A stretch of DNA of 64,000 bases from Pseudoalteromonas distincta (GCF_000814675.1 NZ_JWIG01000022.1:1-64000); one strand, 5' to 3'. Shown: positions 55,524 through 63,414, numbered from the stretch's first letter. The notes: generated from the letters alone by a model not told the origin. A program made the numbers and translations.

Positions 55524-55549
55524 TGCAGTGCCAGCACGCTGGCACTGCA
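55524..55549 (+). other. Perfect hairpin between the CotH and VTC genes
   Basis: TGCAGTGCCAGC and GCTGGCACTGCA form a 12-base stem with a two-base loop. No T-run follows, so it is more likely an mRNA stability or processing element within the operon than a terminator. Confidence 0.6.
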
Positions 55550-55585
55550 CTCTGTAACTTTGCAATTTAATAATCTGAGAAAATT

Positions 55586-56500
55586 ATGACAATTCAAGCA
55601 CGTTTAAAGGATGAACTTTTTGAAAAGGATACTTCAATTGCACCTGTAGCACTTGCTGCAATAAACACTAAAAATAAGCAGGCCCAACCTGAAAAGCCAA
55701 ACGCTGATAGCCCATTATCAACATTAATTAACGAGCTACTCACCCCGTTTGAAGGCTACGGATTAAAAGACCTTAATAACGCCAACTTAATGAACCGTGT
55801 AGATAGCAAGTTTATGCTGCCACTGTCTTTTTTACCTGAGCTACTAACTCACTTACATGGCCAATACCGTGTGCTTGATATACAAGGTAAGCGTTTATTT
55901 TCTTACTATAATCAGTACTTTGATACGCCCGAGCTTGATTTATACAAAGCCCACCATAACGGTAAGCTTAATCGCTACAAAGTGCGCCAAAGACGCTACG
56001 TTGATACCGCCACCGAATACCTAGAAGTAAAACTAAAAGACAATCAAAGCCGTACGGTTAAAACACGTATCAAGCTCGAAAAAAACAACGAGCAAGTTCA
56101 TTGTACTGCGTTTATGAAAGAACAAATGAAAAACAGCTTTGCACATCTAAACGTAACCCAACAAAGCGGCTATAACCGAATAGCCTTAGCCAACGAAGAA
56201 AAAGCCGAGCGCTTAACGCTTGATTTTAACCTGTGGTACAACACCCCAAAAGGTGATAACAAAATAACCCTACCGGGCTTTTTTATTGCCGAACTTAAGC
56301 AACGCAAAAAAACAAAACACTCGCCATTTTATAAGCTGATGAGCAAACACCACATATTCCCTGCCTCGTTTAGTAAATACTGCATTGGCTGTGCTTTGCT
56401 CTACCCCGAGCGCTTAAAAGTAAACCGCTTTAAACCCGTTTTAGCCCGTTTAAAACACCTTAACCGCACTAACCCGCTTTTACCTTTAGAGAATAATTAA
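55586..56500 (+). CDS. VTC-domain (polyphosphate polymerase-like) protein
   Basis: The 304-residue protein has VTC domain features: NLMNRVDSKFMLPLSFLPEL, YYNQYFDTPELDLYKAHHNG, RYKVRQRRYVDTATEYLEVK with basic tunnel residues, and FIAELKQRKKTKHSPFYKLM near the end. In yeast Vtc4 this tunnel makes polyphosphate from ATP; bacterial members are mostly uncharacterised. No membrane helix. DUF4956 starts one base after its stop, so they are translated together. Confidence 0.88.
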   Translation: MTIQARLKDELFEKDTSIAPVALAAINTKNKQAQPEKPNADSPLSTLINELLTPFEGYGLKDLNNANLMNRVDSKFMLPLSFLPELLTHLHGQYRVLDIQGKRLFSYYNQYFDTPELDLYKAHHNGKLNRYKVRQRRYVDTATEYLEVKLKDNQSRTVKTRIKLEKNNEQVHCTAFMKEQMKNSFAHLNVTQQSGYNRIALANEEKAERLTLDFNLWYNTPKGDNKITLPGFFIAELKQRKKTKHSPFYKLMSKHHIFPASFSKYCIGCALLYPERLKVNRFKPVLARLKHLNRTNPLLPLENN

Positions 56501-56501
56501 A

Positions 56502-57089
56502 ATGACAAAATTAGATCTTATTTTTCTTTCCCGTTTTTTAGTAAACATCCTATCGCTGGCTGTACTTTGCTATGGCTGTTACTTTCGTATTAGTAAAAAT
56601 GCAGTGGTGGCAGGCTCGTTTATTTTATTTGGCGTAGGCGTTTTTATTATTACCTTTTTGCTGCATGGCGTTGATATGTCAATGGAATTTGCATTTGGTC
56701 TATTTGCGGTATTTACCATGCTAAGGTACCGCACTGAGTCTATTTCGATTAAAGAAATGACTTACTTATTCCTCGTTACCGCCATTGCTTTACTTACCTC
56801 TGTAGGGCAAATGAGCTTAATTGAGCTAAGTATTCTTAACGGCATAATTTGCTTAATTGCCTTTTTAATTGACTCAAGTGTATTTGTAAAACGCTACGAA
56901 GTACAAAGCGTTTGCTACGAGCGCATAGAAAACATAACTCCGCAAAACCAAGCCACACTCATCAACGATTTAAAACTGCGCACAGGCCTAAACGTAGTTG
57001 CTGTAGACATAGAGCACATCGACTTTTTAAAAGATGTAGCCCAACTAAAAGTGAGCTACTTAGCCGAAAAACAAACAAAGGTAGCCTAA
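56502..57089 (+). CDS. DUF4956 membrane protein
   Basis: The 195-residue protein has four hydrophobic helices in the first 135 residues and the DUF4956 core AFGLFAVFTMLRYRTESISIKEMTYLF with the FxxLRYRT motif. A soluble C-terminal domain follows. DUF4956 is frequently encoded next to VTC and CotH proteins and probably partners with the VTC enzyme at the membrane. The porin gene starts one base after the stop. Confidence 0.88.
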   Translation: MTKLDLIFLSRFLVNILSLAVLCYGCYFRISKNAVVAGSFILFGVGVFIITFLLHGVDMSMEFAFGLFAVFTMLRYRTESISIKEMTYLFLVTAIALLTSVGQMSLIELSILNGIICLIAFLIDSSVFVKRYEVQSVCYERIENITPQNQATLINDLKLRTGLNVVAVDIEHIDFLKDVAQLKVSYLAEKQTKVA

Positions 57090-57090
57090 C

Positions 57091-58185
57091 ATGACCTCTA
57101 AACTAACTATTTCTACAGTGGCGCTTTCAACACTTTGTTGTTTTGTTAGTAACGCAAGCTTTGCCAAAATTAACGATGATATAGACCTAAGCGGCTATAT
57201 CATGCTCGACTACAACAAGTTTGATACCTCATTATTAGAGGATCAATACGACAGCAACAGCTCAGAAAGTACCTCAGAAATACGCCGCGCTCGCCTAAGT
57301 TTTAAATCAGACATAAGCAAAGACTGGAAAAGTAAATTTCAGCTTGGCTTTGCCGATGGCGAAACCGAAATAAAAGACGCCTACCTAGAATACTCAGGCT
57401 GGAAATATGCTGATTTAACCATAGGCCAACAAAAAGAAGGTTTTGGCCTAGAAAAAATAACTAGCTCTCGTAATTTATTAATGCTTGAACGCAGCATGAT
57501 AAGCGAAGCATTTTCGCCAGGGCGAAGTTTAGGTATTAGCCTATCGGGAGACATAGCCTCAGTAAATTGGCAACTTGGTTATTATCAGCCCGACGAAGAC
57601 GAAGCAACATCTGCTATTACAGGGCGGGTAGCCTGGGTGCCATGGCAGCAAGATACTAACCTATTACACTTAGGCGTCGCATTTAGTGAGAGGCAGTACG
57701 ACGGTAACGAATTTAGAGTAAATGAGCCACTTGAGGTTTATACCGCCGACTCATTAATAGAAGGCGATAAAATTAATGCCGATAGCCTCTCGCAGCAAGG
57801 TATAGAGCTATTATGGCTTAAAGACAGATTGACCATGATGGCCGAGTGGCAACAAGCACAAATAACCAGTATTGAAGAGTCAACCAATGATTACGAAGGC
57901 GGCTATTTGCAATTTGGTTATCAGCTATCAGGCGGATACCGCAAGTATAAAAACGCAAAACTAGGCGCAAACTCAGAGCCAGGCTGGGAGCTCACTGGTC
58001 GCTATAGCTTACTTAAGCTCAAGCAAGAAAACCAAGACGCAAAAACCTACGCCCTTGGCGTTAACTACACCGTAAACAAAAACATAAAATTTATGGCCGA
58101 CTACATTAAAGCCGACTACTTTGAGGCCGGTGGTACTATCACATCGGGCAATGCAATCTCATTAAGGCTGCAATATTCGTTTTAA
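57091..58185 (+). CDS. Phosphate-selective porin OprO/OprP-like outer-membrane protein
   Basis: The 364-residue protein has a signal peptide (ending NASFAK), an N-terminal DIDLSGYIMLDYNKFD strand and the family marker SEIRRARLSFKSDISKDWKS, then AYLEYSGWKYADLTIGQQKEGFGLEKITSSR in pieces typical of OprO/OprP. The last strand ends in Phe (LRLQYSF). It would form a trimeric anion or polyphosphate channel. It completes an operon with VTC, which agrees with a role in phosphate or polyphosphate handling. Confidence 0.9.
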   Translation: MTSKLTISTVALSTLCCFVSNASFAKINDDIDLSGYIMLDYNKFDTSLLEDQYDSNSSESTSEIRRARLSFKSDISKDWKSKFQLGFADGETEIKDAYLEYSGWKYADLTIGQQKEGFGLEKITSSRNLLMLERSMISEAFSPGRSLGISLSGDIASVNWQLGYYQPDEDEATSAITGRVAWVPWQQDTNLLHLGVAFSERQYDGNEFRVNEPLEVYTADSLIEGDKINADSLSQQGIELLWLKDRLTMMAEWQQAQITSIEESTNDYEGGYLQFGYQLSGGYRKYKNAKLGANSEPGWELTGRYSLLKLKQENQDAKTYALGVNYTVNKNIKFMADYIKADYFEAGGTITSGNAISLRLQYSF

Positions 58186-58223
58186 TGCGCTTGCGTGTTA
58201 AGCCAGTTAATCTAAAACTATAA

Positions 58224-58264
58224 AGCCCTGTGCTAAACGTTACGCTTAACACAGAGCTATTTTA
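58224..58264 (+). terminator. Terminator of the CotH/VTC/porin operon
   Basis: AGC-CTGTG pairs with CACAG-GCT, and an inner part (TAA, CG) folds further. ATTTTAAT follows. The downstream part (58245-58327) is similar to 62408-62497. Confidence 0.7.
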
Positions 58265-58391
58265 ATAGAGCTGTTATAAACTCTCTAAAGGTAACTTATC
58301 AGGCTGGTACTTATCCCACTAATTACAGTAAGGCAATTTAAGCTTGTGAGCTTGCCCCCTCCTCGTTCATTAATGACGGCCGTTCAATAAA

Positions 58392-58483
58392 AATGAACAA
58401 CTTAAATTAGTGAACAAAACTTGACTGGCGTTCAATTTATATTTATGTTCATAAACAATGAACAGTTAAATTTAGTGAACAAA
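58392..58483 (+). promoter_or_regulatory. Paired 27-base operator-like direct repeats flanking a promoter
   Basis: AATGAACA..TTAAA.TAGTGAACAAA occurs at 58392-58418 and 58457-58483 with four or fewer differences, 65 bases apart. One copy ends just before the -35 and the other covers the start codon. Each contains two GAACA halves. AbiE antitoxins autorepress through repeats flanking the promoter, which matches. Confidence 0.8.
58421..58449 (+). promoter_or_regulatory. Sigma-70 promoter of the abiE-type operon
   Basis: TTGACT (58421-58426) and TATGTT (58444-58449) are separated by 17 bases. They lie between the two 27-base repeats. Confidence 0.72.
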
Positions 58484-59517
58484 TGATGGACCACGGGATA
58501 ATACAGGCAGCTATTGAGAAATTAAACTTGCAGACGAGTTTAGGCGCAGAGTATAAAGCTTTTAAAAAAGAGTGTACTGAAGGCGAACTCGCTTTGCCTA
58601 ATGTTAAAAGCAATTTAATTATTAAATGCAAAAAGCACCTAAATACAACCACCTTACAAAAGTATATTGCTGAATTAAAAATAAAAAATCAGATAACCAA
58701 TGCCCTATTAATTACTGAGTACATCAACCCTAATCAAGCAGCTCTATTAAAGGAGCAAAATACATCCTTTATAGACCGAGTTGGTAACACGTATATTAAT
58801 TGCTCCCCAATTTATATTGATATTCAGGGAAATAAGCCCGAAAAAGCCCACAATGAAATAGCCTTAGCCAAACAATTAGGTAAGGCATTTCAACCCAAGG
58901 GTATGAAAGTAGTATTTATGTTTTTAGTGCAACCGGAGCTGGTAAATAAACCCATGCGCACAATTGCAAAGATGGCCGAGGTTGCACTGGGAACGGTTAA
59001 ACAAGTAATTGACGATTTAATATATCAAGAGTTTATAGTTCAAAAAGACCAACACACTAAAACAATCAACAATTCAAAAGCTTTACTAGAGAAGTGGTTA
59101 GACGCTTATCCTGTAACTGTTGAAGCTAAATTAAAACAAGAAGTCTTCACTACTGACAACACGCAGCGACTACAAAAACTTGAACTAAATAATGTAAATG
59201 CCATATGGGGAGGCGAATATGCTGTTCAACAATATGATGATTATTTAAATACAAAAAATTATCTAATTTACGTAAGCCCTGAACATAAAAAAGTCATTTT
59301 AAAAACTGCACGATTACGAAAAGTAAAAGCAGAAGATAATATAAACGATGCAGTAACAAAAGTAGTTTTAGTGGAGCCATTTTTAGCTATAGAAAAACTT
59401 GTTGGGTCAAAGACTCATTTAGCACACCCGTATTTAATTTATGCTAATTTATTAGCTAGTAGAGACACAAGAAACATAGATGCTGCAACGAGGTTTTATG
59501 AAAAGCACATCGCTTAA
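58483..59517 (+). CDS. AbiEi-type antitoxin (type IV toxin-antitoxin)
   Basis: The 344-residue protein has a winged helix in the middle (about residues 140-185; KGMKVVFMFLVQPELVNKPM, then TIAKMAEVALGTVKQVIDDL) and a C-terminal domain with KLEKLVGSKTHLAHPYLIYANLLAS-type features ending in FYEKHI. This layout fits the AbiEi family antitoxin of the longer kind. It represses the operon through the flanking repeats. The stop overlaps the toxin gene by about 20 bases. Confidence 0.82.
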   Translation: MMDHGIIQAAIEKLNLQTSLGAEYKAFKKECTEGELALPNVKSNLIIKCKKHLNTTTLQKYIAELKIKNQITNALLITEYINPNQAALLKEQNTSFIDRVGNTYINCSPIYIDIQGNKPEKAHNEIALAKQLGKAFQPKGMKVVFMFLVQPELVNKPMRTIAKMAEVALGTVKQVIDDLIYQEFIVQKDQHTKTINNSKALLEKWLDAYPVTVEAKLKQEVFTTDNTQRLQKLELNNVNAIWGGEYAVQQYDDYLNTKNYLIYVSPEHKKVILKTARLRKVKAEDNINDAVTKVVLVEPFLAIEKLVGSKTHLAHPYLIYANLLASRDTRNIDAATRFYEKHIA

Positions 59518-60355
59518 TGTCGTTGGTAAATTACCACGCGGGTTAGTTGACCTTTATCAAAAAATAAACGCCCATACTGAAGCATTAGGGATCCCTTACC
59601 TAGTCATAGGTGCTACCGCCAGAGACATTATACTCCACCATGGCTACGGTGCTGCAATTGAGCGAGGTACAAGAGATATTGATTTTGGTATACAAGTCCA
59701 AAACTGGGATCAGTTTGAACAGTTAAAGGAGCATCTGCTAAAAAATGGTTTTACCCCTGCTCAAACAAAAGTACACCAGCTAGTAACTACCGTTCCTAAC
59801 GGTGAGAGCTGGGAGATTGATATTATTCCATTTGGAAATATTGCTGGTGATGGAAACTCTATTACTTGGCCGCCACAGCACGATATTGGAATGTCAGTAA
59901 CAGGCTTTAACGAAGCATTTAAACATGCCCTAGACGTAGAAATTGCCAATAACCCCAATCTTAATATTAAAGTTGCATCGCCTGCTGGGATGCTATTGTT
60001 GAAGTTAATTTCATGGCTAGAAAGGGAGCATAGCGTTAGACGTAAAGACGCAATGGATATTTTTTATCTCACTAGGCACTACTCAAAAATACCTGATATC
60101 GCAGATTCACTTTATGAGGATGACTTTATGGACGCTCAAAACTATGATGAACATAAAGCGAGCACAATGAAACTAGCCACTGATGCTTGCAGCATCGCTA
60201 ACGAAGAAGTTCTTTCATTCATTAATGAAAAATTGTTCAATATTGAGTCCAAAGTAGACAATTTAGTACTAGATATAAGCAGAGCAGTTCAAATTGAATA
60301 TAGTGATGCTGAAGAGCTTTTAAGTATTATTTCTGAGCAGCTAAATACTGCTTAA
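59498..60355 (+). CDS. AbiEii-like nucleotidyltransferase toxin
   Basis: The 285-residue protein has the nucleotidyltransferase core IPYLVIGATARDIILHH and RGTRDIDFGIQVQNW with the DxD metal pair, then WEIDIIPFGN. The helical part contains MLLLKLISWLEREHSVRRKDAMDIFYL. AbiEii toxins bind GTP and block growth; the family also aborts phage infection. I chose ATG 59498 with GAGG upstream; ATG 59480 would be an alternative. It is the second gene of the operon. Confidence 0.83.
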   Translation: MKSTSLNVVGKLPRGLVDLYQKINAHTEALGIPYLVIGATARDIILHHGYGAAIERGTRDIDFGIQVQNWDQFEQLKEHLLKNGFTPAQTKVHQLVTTVPNGESWEIDIIPFGNIAGDGNSITWPPQHDIGMSVTGFNEAFKHALDVEIANNPNLNIKVASPAGMLLLKLISWLEREHSVRRKDAMDIFYLTRHYSKIPDIADSLYEDDFMDAQNYDEHKASTMKLATDACSIANEEVLSFINEKLFNIESKVDNLVLDISRAVQIEYSDAEELLSIISEQLNTA

Positions 60356-60470
60356 CTGTTTCAATAGCTCCTTTGTTTTATATATAAAGTAATCGCTATT
60401 GAAACCGCCGGATGCAATTTTCTTATTCCCATAAGTTACTAAAACAACCTCACTTATGTTCTTTCTCATT

Positions 60471-60544
60471 TAAGCTTGGAGCAGGGCTTCATATAAGGCG
60501 AGGCTTTTAAGCTTGGAGCAGGGCTTCATATAAGGCGAGGCTTT
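60471..60544. repeat. Two tandem identical 37-base repeats
   Basis: The unit begins TAAGCTTGGAGCAGGGCTTC and ends GGCGAGGCTTT, at 60471-60507 and 60508-60544, without a difference. Two copies only, with no spacer. It lies between the toxin gene and the IS110-family element. Confidence 0.9.
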
Positions 60545-60642
60545 GATAAGTGAATTTCCAATAGGAATTTGGAATATTTCCCATTCAATGCTGGAATTGA
60601 GCTTATTTCTCAATTAACGCTGGAAGGGATCACCCATGTGTT

Positions 60643-60733
60643 GCTCAGCATTCAAGTAAATTTAAGGTTTAAGGATATAGTTAATTTGATAGGCGTACTC
60701 TGGCAAACTTAGCTAGTGCGACTTCAGCAGGCA
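60643..60733. repeat. Diverged repeat, copy 1 (partner 62818-62910)
   Basis: GCTCAGCATTCAAGTA... aligns along about 90 bases with 62818-62910, sharing blocks such as ATATAGTTAATTTGATAGG versus ATATAATTAATTTGATCGG and GTACTCT. Identity is roughly 70 percent by eye. Confidence 0.7.
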
Positions 60734-60783
60734 CTGGCAAACCATGATGTATGAAGTCAAGATTTGATAATCATATAGAAAGC

Positions 60784-60839
60784 TCCTCGAGTTTTTCGAT
60801 ACAGTTGTGTTGACCAAAACATAAACTGTACCTCGAGGA
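60784..60839 (+). promoter_or_regulatory. Hairpin hiding the transposase ribosome site
   Basis: TCCTCGAG (60784-60791) pairs with CTCGAGGA (60832-60839), reinforced by ACAGTT (60801-60806) with AACTGT (60824-60829). The 3' arm holds the GAGGA that should recruit ribosomes for the ATG at 60847, so translation can be self-limited. Confidence 0.7.
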
Positions 60840-60846
60840 ACTTAGT

Positions 60847-61884
60847 ATGAAACTATATGGTGGAATTGACTTGCATTCAAATAATTGTGTTATTGCTATC
60901 ATTAATGAACAAGGTGAAACGCTTAGCTGCAAGCGTTTAAATAATAACATCTCTGTCATTTTATCTTTTTTAGCCCCGTATAAAGACAAGTTAGCAGGAC
61001 TTGTTGTTGAATCAACATTTAATTGGTATTGGTTAGTTGATGCATTAATGGATGCAGAATTTAAACTACACTTAGCGAACCCTGCTGCAATCCAGCAATA
61101 TTCTGGGTTGAAGTATGCTGACGACCATAGTGATGCACGTTGGCTAGCTGAAATGCTACGTCTAAATATTCTGCCTGAAGGCTATATTTACCCCCGTGAA
61201 CTCAGGGCTGTTCACGATTTAATGCGCAAACGAATGGACATTGTTCAACAGTCCACTAAAAACTTATTATCGGTGCAAAGTTGTTACATGCGTCATCTTG
61301 GTTATAAGCTCAGTAGCAACAAAATAAAGCAAATGGCTGCTATCAGAAAAGGCGTTGATACTGAGCAAGTACACGCAGACTTTAGCTCAATGAATACAGC
61401 ACTGTCAGTCATTTCTAACCTCTCATTAATACGTTGTGCTCAACAGCAAATTAATGTGATAGAGGGCGCTATTTTAAAACAAACATCACTCTCCCCTGAA
61501 TTTATAAACCTATCCAGTATTGATGGAATTGGAAATACTTTAGCACTGACTATTATGTTAGAAACCGGCACGATTAAACGTTTTGATAGCCCAGGAAATT
61601 TCTCATCGTATTGTCGCTGTGTTAAAGGGGCAAGGTACAGTAATGGAAAGAAAAAAGGCGCTACGAATCAGAAGAATGGTAATCGTTATTTAGCGTGGGC
61701 TTTTACTGAGGCCGCTAATTTTGCAATTCGTTATAACCCAACAGTTAAAAAATATTATCAACGAAAACTGGCTAAAACAAACAAGGTAGTTGCGATTAAA
61801 ACGGTTGCACATAAGCTCGCAAGAGCGTGTTATCACGTGCTTAAAGACAATGTACCATTCGATGAACACAAGGCGTTTGCTTAG
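60847..61884 (+). CDS. IS110-family transposase (DEDD recombinase)
   Basis: The 345-residue protein has the N-terminal RuvC-like DEDD domain (GGIDLHSNNCVIAIINEQGE with the first Asp, then LVVESTFNWYWLVDAL and DDHSDARWLAEMLR) and the C-terminal Transposase_20 region (LSSIDGIGNTLALTIMLETG, with the conserved Ser expected later near GARYSNGKKKG). These recombinases are guided by a structured RNA made from their own non-coding end. Full length and apparently intact. Confidence 0.93.
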   Translation: MKLYGGIDLHSNNCVIAIINEQGETLSCKRLNNNISVILSFLAPYKDKLAGLVVESTFNWYWLVDALMDAEFKLHLANPAAIQQYSGLKYADDHSDARWLAEMLRLNILPEGYIYPRELRAVHDLMRKRMDIVQQSTKNLLSVQSCYMRHLGYKLSSNKIKQMAAIRKGVDTEQVHADFSSMNTALSVISNLSLIRCAQQQINVIEGAILKQTSLSPEFINLSSIDGIGNTLALTIMLETGTIKRFDSPGNFSSYCRCVKGARYSNGKKKGATNQKNGNRYLAWAFTEAANFAIRYNPTVKKYYQRKLAKTNKVVAIKTVAHKLARACYHVLKDNVPFDEHKAFA

Positions 61885-61902
61885 CGTCTATAAAACAAAT
61901 TA

Positions 61903-61970
61903 GGTTAACGTGTTGAGCTCGTAATGGGGTTGGTAAAACCATTAGATTTGATTGAGCCCGCACGTTAACC
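61903..61970 (+). ncRNA. Candidate bridge/seeker RNA stem of the IS110 element
   Basis: GGTTAACGTG (61903-61912) pairs perfectly with CACGTTAACC (61961-61970). Inside, TAATGG (61922-61927) pairs with CCATTA (61939-61944), leaving internal loops on both sides. A stem with an open internal loop downstream of the transposase is the form reported for guide RNAs of IS1111-type elements. Expression and loop pairing cannot be checked here. The region 61971-62319 holds further hairpins but no gene. Confidence 0.5.
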
Positions 61971-62337
61971 GCTCATATTTTAAATACTGGATATGCCCAA
62001 TGTTTGAGCCACAAAGGGTTGGTTATGTGTAAGCATAAACCACAGACTTGTTACAGCGCAGTGTGTAAACACAGCCAGAAACTGGACTGACATTGGTACT
62101 AAACGATGACTGAGGCGAAAGCCAAGGGCCTTAATTAATCATCAATAATGCTTAATTAAACTGCCTAAATTCATATGGGTGACTGGTGCATATTCACACC
62201 AATCGACGTCATTACTAGGTGCATAGTCATATTTAAATTGAGTTTAAATAATAAGAACACTTGGTTTTTGAATAAAAAGATCAAGAAAACACAGCTGCCT
62301 GCTTGACCGGAATTTTCTAATGGGTGACCCCTTTATT

Positions 62338-62410
62338 TCAAGCTTAACTAAATATTCTTCGTTAAAAATTAAAAAGCAGATGCTAATTAGGTATCTGCTT
62401 TTTTGCGTTT
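62338..62410 (+). repeat. Copy of the dehydrogenase 3' end and terminator
   Basis: It matches 52722-52795 almost exactly, including the last two codons and stop (CAAGCTTAA versus CAAGCTTAA), a following AT-rich stretch and the terminator AAAAAGCAGAT/ATCTGCTTTTTT. No dehydrogenase body is present here. The sequence abuts the IS110 right end. Confidence 0.85.
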
Positions 62411-62497
62411 AGCACAGGGGCTATTCATATAGAGCTTTTATAAACAATACAAACTCTACGAAGGTAACCTATCAGACTGATAATCATCCCACAAAAG
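62408..62497 (+). repeat. Diverged copy of the porin downstream region
   Basis: It aligns with 58245-58327, e.g. AGAGCTTTTATAAAC versus AGAGCTGTTATAAAC and GGTAACCTATCAGACTG versus GGTAACTTATCAGGCTG. It directly follows the dehydrogenase-terminator copy. Confidence 0.75.
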
Positions 62498-62581
62498 CGT
62501 GGTATTAAGAAGATCATGCTAATAACTTAAATGCCTTAGTTCGGCTTTTAGAAAGTTTAACTATGAAATAAGAAAATCGAT

Positions 62582-62758
62582 TTAGTCACCTTTTATATTG
62601 CCTTTCCCCTGCACTGCTTTTATTAAAGGTATACATGCTAAAGAAAGTATTAGTGCAATAAAAAAGCCGATCATAGTGTTACCAAACCAGATCCTAAAAA
62701 CACTAGTTAATAAAGCTAAAATAAGAGCAGATATAAGCCATGGATTTACGTTTTTCAT
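62582..62758 (-). CDS. 58-residue membrane protein, probable cassette gene
   Basis: Translated by eye on the minus strand: the ATG at 62756-62758 is preceded by AAGGAATT, and the frame encodes 58 residues with two membrane helices (starting MKNVNPWLISALILALLTS, then a second helix around GFFIALILSLACIPLI) and a Lys/Gly-rich end. It lies downstream of a clear attC-type site (62911-63010), in the same orientation as the other cassette genes. A plus-strand frame over the same bases is its shadow. Function unknown. Confidence 0.62.
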   Translation of the reverse strand: MKNVNPWLISALILALLTSVFRIWFGNTMIGFFIALILSLACIPLIKAVQGKGNIKGD

Positions 62759-62817
62759 TTTTAATTCCTTTTATATTTTCAACAACTATTTTTATCTAAC
62801 TGGACTGCCTGTACTTT

Positions 62818-62910
62818 GCTAAACACTCAAGTACATTAAAACATTTAGAGATATAATTAATTTGATCGGTGTACTCTTACAAACTTCGCTAATGTGCCAG
62901 CAGCGGACAT
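62818..62910. repeat. Diverged repeat, copy 2 (partner 60643-60733)
   Basis: It aligns with the copy beside the IS110 left end over about 90 bases. It occupies the leader between an attC core and the small membrane-protein gene. Confidence 0.7.
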
Positions 62911-63010
62911 TGATAACGCCCGCATGACAAGCAATGTCTTGGCATGGTTTTTTCGCTATTTGCCAAACCATGACAACATAACATTGTCAGAGTTTAGGCG
63001 CTTGTCATAA
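62911..63010 (-). repeat. Long attC-type site
   Basis: On the minus strand it begins TTATGACAAGCGCC, six bases after the stop of the frameshifted gene, and ends GCGGGCGTTATCA (R' core 62911-62917). The interior folds into a long imperfect hairpin: GACAATGT and CATGGTTT pair with AAACCATG and ACATTG..TTGTC. The GCGGGCGTTA ending equals that of Vibrio VCR repeats. Confidence 0.8.
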
Positions 63011-63016
63011 CTCAAT

Positions 63017-63414
63017 TTACTCGGCATCTTTAATTGGTAAAGTACTAATAGAATTTATGTCTAAACATTTATGGGCATAGCATAACGTTGCTTTAACTCT
63101 TATCCCTGTATCTACCTTTAAAGATACAGGAAAAGCAGAGCGACTTCCCTCGTTGTAAATAGAAAACTCAGACGAAGATGCAAAAAGCATTTGTTGATCC
63201 TGCCATAACTCTAAAGAAACCGATTGCAGCTTGTTTCCGTTCAATGAATTTGGTGCATGCACAAAAAATTCATGGATTTCCGTTGAACGACTCCCGTTCG
63301 AAGCAAAAATATTTAGTTTTTGAAATCACTACTTTTCAATTCAATAAATTCATAGAAAACACTAGTTGCATAACTTGGTACAGAAAATAATAAAAAAATT
63401 AGGAGTTTACGCAT
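63017..63414 (-). pseudogene. Frameshifted small secreted protein in a cassette
   Basis: A signal peptide frame starts at ATG 63412-63414 (MRKLLIFLLFSVPSYA) with AAGGTAGGG upstream, and stops after 33 residues at an AAAAAC run. Adding one A restores a frame running through KLNIFASNGSRSTEIHEFF into a C-terminal part with HAPNSLNGNKLQSVSLELWQ, to the stop at 63017, giving about 132 residues. It looks like a small fimbrial-chaperone-like or beta-sandwich periplasmic protein. A sequencing error in the A-run is possible. Confidence 0.75.

Larger units (their letters stand above)
60624..62333 (+). mobile_element. IS110-family insertion sequence
   Basis: A complete transposase is flanked by inverted repeats AAGGGATCACCCAT (60624-60637) and its complement with one mismatch (62320-62333). 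The 5' non-coding part is about 220 bases and the 3' part about 440 bases and structured. A second ATGGGTGAC at 62175-62183 is an alternative right end. IS1111-type members of this family have such subterminal repeats and a long 3' non-coding end. Confidence 0.72.

Noticed and set aside
60471..60544. CRISPR-like repeat
   Set aside because: Only two units, directly adjacent, with no spacers and no cas genes nearby.
62598..62822. Plus-strand 74-codon frame
   Set aside because: It is antisense to the better supported minus-strand membrane-protein gene at 62582-62758, which has a ribosome site and typical helices.
63178..63390. Plus-strand 70-codon frame
   Set aside because: Antisense to the frameshifted secreted-protein gene; no ribosome site.
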